From the NCBI GenBank assembly GCA_023055355.1, contig JALJCS010000035.1:4967501-5031500 (forward strand): a DNA stretch of 64,000 nucleotides. Reading direction: 5' to 3'. Position numbers and translations under genes: made by a program. The notes under the pieces are model-generated. The model worked only from the letters and a program-made list of their open reading frames with translations. It ran no database searches and was not told the origin of the DNA. Every line of letters begins with the position of its first letter. Position 1 is the first letter of the stretch. This document shows positions 11,501-46,561 of the stretch, in pieces. Source of the DNA: Agelaius tricolor (Eukaryota; Chordata; Aves; Passeriformes; Icteridae).

Positions 11501-14500
11501 GATATTTATTTCCCTTTTTGGGGCACTTTCAGGGCTGTGCTGACCAGATCCCTCTGGAGAGTGGAGAGGAGGATCAAGACTTCCTACCTGAGCACCATCC
11601 CCAGGGCTCGGCATGGGACTGTCTCGTAAATACTGCACACCTGCAAGAGAGTGGATGGTGACAGTGGCAATGGCCGTGGGACATCCAAGGAGCCCCATGC
11701 CCTGGATAATTTCTGGCACTGATGCCAAGCCAGGTCTTTGGGAGCCCAGGGAGAGGCAAGTCCCAGTGCCCTAGGCTGAGCTGGGACCATCAGTGGCTGC
11801 TTGTCTCTGTCCTCTCTCAGGATTGGGCTGTGCCCAGACCCTGAAGGGACAAAGCTGCTCTAAGGATGGGATGGCAAAGCAACAGCAAACCCTTAACTCA
11901 CTGAAGAGCCCTCCTGCCTCACCCCACATGTCCCCACGCAGCCAGGGGACGCAGCTGTCCCTCCCCAGAGGCGCTGCTGTGTGCAGAGCACTCAGTGTCA
12001 CATCGCATTAGCCGGGCCTGAGCCGTGGCCAGCGGGGGCACTGCCTGTCAGAAATGCCCCAAAGCCAGCGGCATCCCGGGCTCTGCAGCACCACCATGGC
12101 TCAGCGCACGCCTTGGCCGGTCCCAAAGCTGCCTCGAGCTTTTTGGGGATTCTTTTGGGTTTAAAAGGTGGTGGAGGCATGCTCTTCATCGTTAAAAGAC
12201 ATGAAGGCGTTCCTGCTGTTCTCAGTAACACACTGATGTTTCACTGAGCAAACCAACTGATGCGTAATCTGTGTCAGCCTAGGGAAATGGGGATTTTTTG
12301 GGCAAGAAATCAGGGAAGGGAGCATGGGAAAACTTCAGTTATATCAGAGATTCAGGCCTGGGTGCTTCTCTTGCTTGGTTTTACTCCTGGGAATGCTGGG
12401 ATCTGCTCCTGGTGATGCTGCAGGTACCCAGCAGGATCCAGCCTCGATAGCAGAGGCAGCTCTGCTCATCCTGGTGAACCTGAGCCAATTCACCCCGGGG
12501 TGTGTGGCAATCCCTCCCCACCAAACTGTTCCTTATCTTCCTCATTTGACTTTTCAGGGAGGGCCAGGTGGCGGAAGGACAGCTCCCGATGGGCTCTCAC
12601 CGGCAGCAGCCAGCTCTCATCCAAGAAGCTGCAATTCTGCAAACAAAGGAGTGTCAGGGAAGGGGCCAGGGCCCCACGTTGGCAGCCCTGTGCTGGTCAC
12701 CACCCCACTGATTCACCACTGCACCTGCAGGTCCAGGGAGAAATCTATCTCTGTCAGCACCAGCAGCAGCGAGAGGAACGGCTCTGCAGAGGGATGGGGA
12801 TGGAGAGAGGCAGCATCACTGCTGGTTCCTGGCAGCCACAGCCTCACAGGGGCATGGCAGAGGACTGAATGAAGCCATTTTCAGTGTAACTAATGAGTCC
12901 TGGGAGCGAGGCCTTGAGAGCATCCCAGCACCATGCACCCAGGTGCTGCTGGGGGCTCATGCCAGGCTCCTGCTGCTGGCACAGGGGCAGCTTGGTACCT
13001 TTTTTCCCAAAATTCAGACGAAGACTTGCAGCAAATGCCACTGACTATTTCTCCCCTTAGAAGCACAGCAAAGCTGCCCAGGCTCTCCTACACAAACCTT
13101 GCAATCACACTGCCAGGTCTGCAATCTGCTCATGCACCAGCAGCACGGCTGATTTATAAACCATTGATGTACAGGTTTAACATGGGGTTATTTATCATAA
13201 TCAAAAGATTAAAGGCTTCCACCCTGGCCTGGCCCCCCAAAGAGTCTGGCTGTGGATGGATGGAGTGCTGCAGCCTGTCAAGGCAATGCAGCCATTTAAA
13301 CCCCCGTGCCACCTCTCAGCCCAGACTGATCCAACACGGCCTCTCCTCAAAGCCAGACTGGGTCTGCTTAAGCCAGAATCCTTGGTACAAATGAATAATG
13401 TGGAAGATACTTCAGAAGAAATTTTCCTTTCCCATGACACTAAAGCCAACCTTAGATGGATTCAAATCATGTTTAAATATTTACACGTTTGTTTGGGTTT
13501 TTTCTCCATCACTGCAGCAATGTATTTAGATTCCAGCGCTAAGTTTGGATTAGAAAAATCACAGTGGACTCTTCCCCCTCCCCTGCAGCAGCAGTGCAGT
13601 GCCATAACACAGGCTGCATCCTGCCTCGGGTGAGCCACCATCTTACCCCGGAGATCTTCACTGCCGAGGATGGAGCTCCCTGGATCATAAAACTGAAAGC
13701 CAGTGAAAAGCACAGGTTACGCCTCTGTTTCACAGCCCACCTCCCGTGGGCAGCAGCTCCCCCCGGGTGCGCACCTCCAGGAGTCGGGGGGTCCGTGCCA
13801 GCTGCCCCACGGCCGCCGCCAGCACCTTCCCCTGCAGGGCCAAGCGCACAAAGCAGCGCCCGCGGCCCTGCGCCGTCCGCGCCCGCTCACAGCCCGCGGC
13901 TCTCCGGATGCTGACGGACAGGGGCTCCGGCCTGTTCGGGGAGAGGGGAAGCAGCTTTGGCCGCACACCGAGCACCCTCCCTGCGCCTGGGCTCTTTGGG
14001 GTGAGCGTGTCGTTCATGGTGACAGACGCCACCACGGCTCAGATTTTCACCCCGGCCTAGCTCGGGGACGCTCACCGGCCGCTGGTGCCCGCGGGGAGCT
14101 GCTCCAGCCAGTGCCAGTAATCCCTGCGGCGGAATCCCCAGGCCGGTTCTGCGGGAGAAAGGGAGTGCGAGACCCCTCGCCGCGGGCCCGGGGACGCTGC
14201 CACCGCCCGCCCGGGCACGAAGGGTCACTCACGTCGGAGCCCCTTGCGCAGGATGCTCTCCAGCAGCTGGCAGAGGGACACGAGGTGCGGCGAGGTGTCC
14301 GTGCAGGGCCCCCCGCCCTCCCGCAGCCGCAGCACCCCTCCTGCGGGGAGGAGAGAGAGCGGCAGCACCGTGGGTGCCCAGCCCGGGAGAGGGGAGCGGG
14401 TACCGGGGCTACAGCTCTGCACGGCCCCGCGGGGGGATCCGACACCCCAGCACGGCCCGACCCCCCCCCGGCTGCCGCCGCTGCGCCGGGCAGGAACGCG

Positions 14501-14675
14501 GATAAACCTCCCCAAAGCCACGGTCGGGCGGCGGGGCTGGCCCGGGGAGCCCCAGCGCGGCCCCGCCGTCGGTCCGGTCAGACCGGTACCAAGCGCGGCC
14601 AGGAGAGGCTCGCACAGGGGCCGGGGGCCCACGCTCACCTTTAAGGGCGCTGAGCAGCGGCTCCTTCCTGGCCAT
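8503..14675 (-). CDS. Unnamed RUN - PDZ - PTB adaptor protein, 16 coding exons, 425 aa
   Basis: I do not recognise a named gene. Exons: 14639-14675, 14233-14340, 14076-14148, 13775-13931, 13647-13692, 12725-12783, 12601-12636, 11588-11640, 11185-11317, 10912-11108, 10658-10703, 10492-10557, 9956-10015, 9537-9619, 9289-9383, 8503-8531. All junctions are GT/AG and the 1278 nt stay open to TGA. Residues 1-160 look like a RUN domain: LCQLLESILRKGL, YWHWLEQL, GRGRCFVRLAL, and EPFLSLLLVLTEIDFSLDL at its end. Residues ~178-262 look like PDZ: carboxylate-loop ALGMVL, VFVTKVLPGS, AGDILDEINGCSL. Residues ~300-425 look like PTB/PID: YSLRFLG, GGKEVLEGAI, LFDVKEAEVLV, PRIFAFCV, FDCLVFASSSEQECEEII. RUN domains usually act with small GTPases, PDZ binds C-terminal peptides, and PTB binds NPxY-type peptides, so a cytoplasmic trafficking or signalling adaptor is inferred. 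No signal peptide or membrane segment is seen. It is head-to-head with GALK1. Exon boundaries are hand-made; the protein may have extra alternative exons. Confidence 0.82.
9594..9846 (-). repeat. 41-bp minisatellite, about six units, overlapping an adaptor exon
   Basis: A direct tandem repeat with period 41 bp; the same core (AGGGATGG) starts at 9601, 9642, 9683, 9724, 9765 and 9806. Units differ mainly by a two-base swap (GGCAGC versus GGGGGC). On the minus strand every unit carries a CTGCACAG splice-acceptor-like end followed by CTCCTGTGC. The leftmost unit overlaps the start of the real exon 9537-9619 of the RUN-PDZ-PTB gene, so the array arose by tandem copying of an exon-intron boundary. 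All three minus-strand frames are stop-free across the array. Confidence 0.92.
12601..12636 (-). CDS. 36-nt phase-0 microexon of the RUN-PDZ-PTB gene
   Basis: Twelve codons (NCSFLDESWLLP) between the RUN and PDZ regions, bounded by TTTGCAG upstream and GTGAGA downstream. The exon is in phase 0 on both sides, so inclusion or skipping keeps frame. It is already counted in the gene entry and listed here because its use may be regulated. Confidence 0.65.
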
Positions 14676-14727
14676 GGGCTTGTCGTCCCCCAGGGCCAGG
14701 TGATCCCGCGACGGCGGCTGGATGGGA

Positions 14728-14812
14728 ACCAGGAACCGGGAACCGGGAACGGGGAACAGGGAACCAGGAACCGGGAACCAGGAAAGGGGAACCGGGAATG
14801 GGGAACGGGCCC
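14728..14812 (+). repeat. GGGAACC-type short minisatellite
   Basis: About eleven imperfect copies of a 6-8 bp unit (GGGAACC / GGGAACA / GGAACCA) immediately upstream of the adaptor start codon. It would fall in the adaptor's 5' UTR or core promoter. Confidence 0.85.
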
Positions 14813-15184
14813 CGCCCCAGGAGCGGAGCGGAGCAGCCCGGCCCCACGGGCGGGAGGAACCTCACACACACACAGGTGTACGTGCACTTGAAACGGAAAG
14901 CACAGACGCTGCTGTACATTGGTGTAACACAGTGACACACACACACCTATTGATCTGTACAGATACATAAATTCCATACATTGCATAGGCAGAACCCGCA
15001 TATATGAGACACATGTGCAAAACAAACACGTATTAATCTCTACGTGTATTAGGACAGGCTTTGGGATATGGGTATATGTGCTATAAATCTTCGGTGCCGG
15101 CCCCGCCGCAGGTACACTCGGGGTGTGTGGACGAGCGCTCGCCCTGTCCGGAGGGATGCGCACGAACAGCGATTCCCAGGACCG

Positions 15185-15440
15185 TGAGAAGAGGCGGTGC
15201 GGAGCGCTCGGGGCGGTGCGGGGCTCCCGGGGCGGTTCGGGGCGCTCGGGGCTGTTCGGGGCGGTTGGGGCTCCCGGGGCGCTCGGGGCCGTGTGGGGCG
15301 CTCAGGGCGGTTCGGGGCGGTGCGGGGGCTCGAGGCGGTTCGGGGAGCTCTCGGGGGCGGTGCGGGACTCCTGGGGGCGGTTCGGGGCGGTGCGGGGCGC
15401 TCGGGGGCGGTGCGGGACCCATCCGGGGCGGTGCAGCTCG
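15185..15440 (+). repeat. G-rich degenerate tandem repeat at the GALK1 promoter
   Basis: A 250-bp tract of repeated GGGGCGGTGCGGGGC and GGGGCGCTCGGGG variants with a rough 10-20 bp periodicity, ending 4 bp before the GALK1 start codon. Many runs of four or more G lie on the plus strand. It is likely both promoter (GC boxes) and 5' UTR. Confidence 0.8.
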
Positions 15441-15443
15441 GCC

Positions 15444-18400
15444 ATGGCGGAGCCCGGTTCGTCCGCGCTGCTGGCGGCCGCTCGCCGGGTGCACGAAGAG
15501 GCTTTCGGGGGTCCGGCGCTGCTGGCGGTGTGGGCTCCCGGCCGGGTCAACCTCATCGGGGAGCACACCGACTACAACGACGGCTTCGTGCTGCCCATGG
15601 TAAGGGCCGTGCTCTGCCGCCCGGCCCCGGGCTCTCGCCGTGTCACCCTTCCGGGTCCTCCTGGCAGCTCACGGGGGTGCTCGGCCACCGCCTTCCCATC
15701 CCCGTCTCGGGATGTCCCCTCCAGGCGAGCCCACCCAGGACCCTGAGGGATCCTCGGGATCCCCTGCCCAGAGCGCGGGGTTCGGAGCCGGACCTGCTGC
15801 AGCCCCCCCTGCAGACCAACTCCTCATCGCTTCACGGGCATGAGATTCTCTTCCCAACCACCTCTCCGAGAGGCTGAAGCCTTTTTTTTGCAGCCCCGTC
15901 AAACAACTTCCCGTTCCCAGAGAGCGATGTTTTGGTGGCAGAGATGGCTCAGAACAGCAGGAGCTTCCTGCTCCTTCCGAGCCGCTTTGGCTCAGCGGCA
16001 AAGTCCCCACTCAGTCTTAAATCAAATCTACAGATAATTACTGTGAGGCCGAGGAGCGTGGGAGCAGGTCAGCTGAATTCCCTGACAGACAAGGAAACGT
16101 CCCGAAGCCTCTCCCATTCTTGGCGTGGTTACCACTCCCCCTGAGCCCAACAAGCAGCACCCGGCACTGAGCTGGGGGTCAGGCACATTCAGTGGGAAGG
16201 CTGACCCAGTGGGTCAGTAAATAGGCAGGAAGTTTAATTCTGTGCCAAGCCAGAGTGTGCAGCGGGAGCTCTGGGGGGCTAAAGAGAACACTTGGATGCT
16301 CCAGCTGTGGGCTGAAGCAGCCACAGCTGTCACCTGCCACCTGTGGGGATGCTCCAAGGGGTGCTGCAGGGTCTGAGCCCACCTTCCCCATCCCCAGGCC
16401 CTGCATCTGGGGACGGTGCTGGTGGGAGCCCCCACACAGGACGAGACCATCTCCATCATCACCACCTCGGCAGAGGCAGATGAGCCCCACAAGGTGCAGT
16501 TCCCGGCTCCCACTGCCAGCAGCCCCCTGAGCCCGGGGCAGCCCCACTGGGCCAACTACGTCAAGGGCGTCATCCAGCACTACCGGGGTAAGGCCGGGCT
16601 GAGGGGTGGGTCAGAGCCCCCCTTGCAGGGAACTGCTGTTCACATCCAGCTTTGGAGTGCTCCAGGGGCTCTTGTGGTGTCTGTGTAATCCTGCAGCTCT
16701 GCCAGGACCAGGCTCCAGCAAACTCAATCTCAGTTCCAAAGGTTCCCGTGCTTGGGGGGCTGCAGGGTCACACTCTACTGTGGGTCACCCTGTGTTCTGA
16801 ATGTTGCACAGGGGCTCCTTGTGCCATTCCCTGTGAGCTGTGGGGCACACAAAGCCCTGCAGGGGCTCATGGCCCCCCTCCTCCCTTTGCTTCTCTTCCT
16901 GCAGGTGGTCCTGTGCCAGGCTTCAGCGCTGTCATGGCCAGTGACGTCCCCCTGGGCGGGGGCCTCTCCAGCTCAGCTTCTCTGGAGGTGGCCACCTACA
17001 CCTTCCTGCAGCAGCTCTGCCCTGGTAAGGCAGCAGCCTGTTCTTGGCCCTGGCATCTGCTTCTAGGTGGGAGCTAGGATGAGTGGGATGCCCTTAGCTA
17101 GGTCCCACAGCCCTTGGGAAAATGCTGCTGTGAGCGGGTAACAACTCCCCAGCTGGCACTGCCCTGCCTATGTGGCTCCTCTGGCTCATCCAGCCTGACC
17201 TGCCCAGACCTCTAAAATCCATGGACCACTCCTGGGGCTGGCCAGGGAGATAAGATGAAGTTCCCTTGGGAGCATCCTCTCCCCTCCCTAATGGCCCCAA
17301 AAATCAAGATACCTGAAATACCAGTGTCAATTATCACATCCAGCTGGATCTAGGGTCCAGGCTGGCATAGAGGCCATGCAGGGGTGCAGGAACAAGCACC
17401 TGCAGCTGCAAAACCCCATTCCACAGGAAAACAACCCTTTACCTCCATGTTTGCTTCCCCTGCTCCCAGGCAAGGGACAAAATTGCAGGAGCTGCTAACC
17501 TGTGTGTCTCTGCTGTGGCACAGACGATGGGGATTTGGCAGCCAAGGCACTGGCGTGCCAGAAGGCGGAGCACACGTTTGCTGGGATGCCCTGTGGGATC
17601 ATGGACCAGTTCATCTCCGTGATGGGCCGGGAGGGCCACGCCCTGCTCATCGACTGCCGGTCAGTGTCAGGGCTGGGCTCGCTGTGCTGTGCTCAGCTCC
17701 TTGAGCAGCTGGGGCTGAGCTGGCCCTGTGGCCATGAACTGAGGGCAGGAGTGCGGGGAGAGGTTAACCCTTGAACCCAGCCCAAAACCTCGTCATGGGG
17801 GCGGGGCAGCCTGCGCTTTTATTCCTCCTGGTCTTGATTCCTCCTCCTGCAACCTTTCTGCTGCTTGCCTGGGTTGTCTTTCCCATGGTCCTTAGGGTCT
17901 ATTATGGCACTAATATTTGGGAGGGAGTGAAGTGCTGGAGTGAAATCCCAAACCACCTGGACTTTGCCTCTGTAGCTCAGGATCTGCCTGCCACGTAGCC
18001 TCACTCGGGTGCCTGAGAGCCGGGCGGGCAGGGGGCGGGCAGATGGCTGAGCTGTCCCTGCAGGTCCCTGCACACCGTGCTTGTCCCGCTGAGCGATCCC
18101 AGCCTGGCCGTGCTCATCACCAACTCCAACGTGCGGCACACGCTGACGGGCAGCGAGTACCCCACGCGCCGGCGGCAGTGCGAGGAGGCAGCAGCGGCCC
18201 TGGGCAAGGCCAGCCTCAGGGATGCCACCATGGCCGAGCTGGAAGGTGGGGACAGCCCTCCCCTCACCTCTGGTCACTCCTTGGGGCATCAAGAGCTTGG
18301 TGCCCCCTGGGCTGAGACCTGGGGCAGGCGGGTGGGCGCGCACCCTGTGATGGGATGTGCTGCGGGCAGGGAAGCTTTGGCACAGGATGGTTGCAGGATG

Positions 18401-19643
18401 CAGCCCTGCAGCATCCTGCAGGCTGTGAGGCTTTGCTGCAGGAACACCAATGTCCCTGCAGAGGCCAGGAGCCGCCTGGGGGATGAGGTGTTCCGGCGGG
18501 CCAGGCACGTCATCGGCGAGATAGCACGGACAGAAGAGGCAGCGCAGGCGCTGCAGAACAAGGACTACAGGACCTTCGGGAAGCTGATGGTGGAGAGCCA
18601 CAACTCCCTCAGGTGAGGGTGATCGAGGATGCTGACAGCTGGGCCAGGCTCTGCAGCACCCAGCACTGCTGCCATGGCAGTGGCTGCACAGGACACAAGC
18701 TGGAGCTGTCAGGGGTGCAGCGGTTGTGCCCAGGGTGCAGGACAGGGCAGAGCATGGCTCTCCTCTCTCCAGGGATGACTATGAAGTGAGCTGCCCCGAG
18801 CTGGACCAGCTGGTGGCAGCAGCCCTGGAAGTCGATGGGGTTTATGGCAGCAGGATGACTGGGGGAGGTTTTGGAGGCTGCACGGTGACACTGCTGGAGG
18901 CTGGGGCTGCAGACAGAGCCAAGAAGCACATCCAGGTATGTGGCAGAAAAGCCCCAGGAGACTGAAAGATCCCAAGAAAACACTCAGGGGCACAGCACAG
19001 GGACACTGTGGAACTGTCACTCCTGAGCCATTTGTGGTTGGTGGAGCCCGTCCATGGCCCTGAGCCTGTTGATGCACTGAGCTCCTGCAGGCAGTTCAGT
19101 ACTCTGTGCCAGTCACAGAGCCTGCCCCAGGACCTCTTTGCATTGAGAAAGGGAGTGAAAAGGTGCTGGGGAACTTCAGGAAGGCCAAATCCATCCACGG
19201 AAAAGGGATCTGAGCTGAGCTTGGGTACTCCTGAGCTGAACACTGGCAGTCATAGCCTGGGAAAGATCTCAGTGCCATCACCAGTGTTCCCTAACTCAGC
19301 ACCTTGGCATGCTCAGGTAGCTGGAAATTCCAGCAGAATGGGGATGTCAGGACATGGGGCCTGTGAACAAGGCAGAACATCATTTTACTGCTCTATGAGA
19401 TCGTGAAAATAGCTGGAGGAGGGGGAAAGAAGGGGCAGAGGTGGGAGAGAGGAAACACGACCAGGAGTTACAGTTCAGTGAAGAGTGGGGGCAGAGTGTG
19501 GAACTGACCAGCAGGACCTCTCCCCCCAGCTCTGGCAGCCCCCAGCCTCAACTGCTCCTCTTGTTTTTCAGGAGAAATACAGTGGCAAAGCCACCTTCTA
19601 CCTCACCAAGCCCTCAGCAGGGGCAAAGGCTCTGTCCATGTAG
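15444..19643 (+). CDS. GALK1: Galactokinase, complete, 8 exons, 389 aa
   Basis: GALK1 phosphorylates alpha-D-galactose at C1 with ATP, the first committed step of the cytosolic Leloir pathway. Exons: 15444-15599, 16398-16587, 16905-17024, 17524-17659, 18064-18245, 18462-18612, 18773-18935, 19572-19643. All junctions are GT/AG and frame is kept for 390 codons, close to the usual 392 residues. The galactokinase signature [15 protein letters not shown] is at residues 33-47, with Arg34 stabilising the transition state. The GHMP ATP-binding loop ([13 protein letters not shown]) is at about 131-143. The catalytic-base Asp183 sits in GMPCGIMDQ. The third GHMP motif [11 protein letters not shown] is at 337-347. 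Start 15444 has a strong Kozak context (GCCATGG). The gene reads as intact. It is head-to-head with the RUN-PDZ-PTB gene and convergent with ITGB4. Confidence 0.97.
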
Positions 19644-19729
19644 AGGAGTGACCACCTCCCCTGGGAACCTTGGGCTGGCATTGCCTCCCCCCCCAAGGGG
19701 ATCAGTTTGTCCATCTGCATCATTTAGCT

Positions 19730-19735
19730 AATAAA
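19730..19735 (+). terminator. GALK1: GALK1 polyadenylation signal
   Basis: AATAAA 87 nt after the GALK1 stop codon, in a short 3' UTR. It is the only canonical plus-strand signal nearby. Confidence 0.85.
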
Positions 19736-22033
19736 AGCAAAGCATTTGCATAGGTGTTTTGTGCCTGTGTGTGCCAAAATCACTTGGGACTGTTCCTCAG
19801 AGGATACTGGTTTAATTCCAGTTTGCACTGGTGTAAGGAGCAGAGCTGCAGTCACAGGAGGGGATGGCAGTGCAGGAGCAGGCACTGACACCTGGCAGAA
19901 GTTCCTGCCTCTGCCCCTGCCCTGCATCTGCTGCAGATGGAGGATAGCAGGGGGAAGAGGGATTTTTTATTTTATTAAAAAAAAAATCAGCAATAAAGAG
20001 GCAGAATATAGAGAAAATATTTATTGAGTGCAAGAGGAAGCCATCTGATCAAAGACCTGCTCTGGATCTATCTTGGAAAGGCTGAAACAGCACCAATTCC
20101 AACAAAACCAGATAAATTAAAAAAGACAGGCCTAGGTTAGTGCATGTGCATGGGGAAGGCCTGATTCCCTGGAGAGCAGATGATGGGCCAGGCTCTGCTC
20201 TTGGAGAACAGGATCATCTTTGGTTAAAATGCTTGAGAAACTCCCTGTTTAGGCATGAATCCCAAAGGGTCACGGAGTCCTTGAGCAGGAGGAGACAAAA
20301 TCCCAACCCCAGGCAAGAAGGGAGCAGGGAGGGAGGCAGCCTCATGCCCCTGGCACTTGCTCAGGAGAAATAAGTGCTTCTTGAAGGCACGGTAAAACCT
20401 CAGGGTTGGTGAAGGATCCCTGGAGCCAAGTTCAAAACTGACCCAGCTCCATCTGCAGTCATGGAGATTCCTGTGGACTTGGTTTACCCACATCCATCTT
20501 TGGCTGAAAGGTGTACAGCCCTTCCCCCTGTGAAATAAAAAGCCTGAAGAGGAGAAGGAGCTGGGGTGGTGAGCTCTTCTTCAGAGTCCAAAAGAAAAAA
20601 GGAAATAAAAAAAGAAATAAAGAAAACCACAAAAAAAGCCAAGGTTCATTGTGAGATCAAAGCAGGCTGGTGATGCTGCCAGGGGCCCAGGCAGCTGCTG
20701 CTTTGGTTGGAAGCTCTAACCCAGAGCAGTGTCAGCTGCTGCTCCAGGCAGGCTCCTGACCTGCTCCCATGCAGCTGGGACACACCAGGGAAAGCTTGCA
20801 CTGCTTGCTGTCCCTGGCAGAGGCCAGGGAGCCTCCAGGGATCCTGCCCTGCACTGGGACATCAAACCCAGCAGGGTCTCAGCTCAGCCCAGCCCTGTGT
20901 GAGGGGAGCTGAAGCTGAAGAAGTCTCAGACTTGTTCAGGACAGTGGGAGTGCCTGTTCTTCCAGGCCTGCTCTTCTTTTGTGCTTACTGATGGAGCACA
21001 GGTTCCTTTATGGATCTTGTTGCCAGGCAAAAACTCTTTTAAAGGGTACCCAACATCTTCTGCCCTGAAATCTCACCCTGTCCACATCAGCTGTGTGAGG
21101 AATCCCAGCACAGTTCCCATCCCACACCTCCAGGAAGCTCCCAGCCCTTCTGTGTCCAAATGCTCCAGCTGGGCGATGTTCTGCAGTGGGTGGATCTGCG
21201 CCCTTGCAGCCTTCTACTGGAGCCTCTGGGGCTGAAGGATACAAGGTCCAAGGTGAGCCCACCAGCATCATCAAAGGGTTCAAGAGGCCTTTGGATCAAG
21301 CCCTTAACTCATTGCTTCCAGTTATTCCTGTTTCCCAGCAGCCACAGCCCCTGTGTAGCCTCCACATTGGAGGTGGATCTCATCCACCTCCATTTTTTAT
21401 AAAATAATAAAATACATTTATATATATTTATATATATACTATGTAAACTGTACAATGTTGTATGCAAAAAAAAAAAAAAAAGCATCTGAGGCCATCAAGT
21501 AACGCAACACAAGTGAAAGGTTAGGCTTTGCTATTGTGGTACCAAATGTCAGCAGCAAAGGACAGACACAAATAGGTGCAATAAGAAAGCACAGGTTACC
21601 CCAAAGCCCTACCTTGCAGCTCTCATAAAAACCCCCATACTGAACAAAACAACTCTAGTGAACAGGTGAGTCACCAGAGAGCTTGGAGCAAAAATGGAAA
21701 TGGTGACCCTCTACAAATCATGGTTTTGACATCTGAGATCCTCTCAAAACCGTGGAACTGACAATAAAATCATTTCATTCCATTTACCTGGGGAGGCTGA
21801 AGCCGTGGAGACACCCCAATTTCTGCCCTGGAGGATGAGCTTACCCACCCAGCTGTGCCAGAGCTCTGAGTGTGCTGGGCTCCAAAGGAGAAGTGCAGAG
21901 CCTGGAGTGCCTGAGAGGGTCTGTGCCTGCAGGAGGAGCTGCCCAGGCACCACCTGGGTGAAGCACCTTTGGGTTGTTCCATAAAATGCTGGCACTGATC
22001 CCAGAAGTCCTGCTGGTGCTCGGCCTCCCTGGC
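19736..22033. other. GALK1-ITGB4 convergent interval, probable ITGB4 3' UTR
   Basis: About 2.3 kb between the two stop codons. Three minus-strand AATAAA signals (plus-strand TTTATT at 19966-19971, 19971-19976 and 20020-20025) are the first canonical signals I find downstream of ITGB4. They would give ITGB4 a ~2 kb 3' UTR ending only ~230 bp from the GALK1 signal. An AT-rich microsatellite-like stretch (about 21405-21440) and an A16 run (21466-21481) lie inside. No coding potential is seen. Confidence 0.4.
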
Positions 22034-46551
<24,518 letters not shown>

Positions 46552-46561
46552 CCTCTTCCTC

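Larger units (their letters stand above)
14676..15443. promoter_or_regulatory. Bidirectional interval between the RUN-PDZ-PTB gene and GALK1
   Basis: The two start codons are 768 bp apart and face away from each other. Next to the adaptor start is a short GGGAACC minisatellite. The middle (about 14865-15080) is AT-richer with CA/AC-rich runs. The GALK1 side (about 15185-15440) is made of GGGGCGGT/GGGGCGCTC-type tandem repeats that supply many GC boxes. No TATA box is clear on either side. Shared promoter control is an inference from spacing and orientation. Confidence 0.55.

Noticed and set aside
13703..14644. A 313-codon plus-strand open frame and a 312-codon minus-strand frame at 14225-15163
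   Set aside because: The plus-strand frame is the antisense shadow of adaptor exons 2-4. The minus-strand frame contains exon 14233-14340 but also reads through intron and the promoter.
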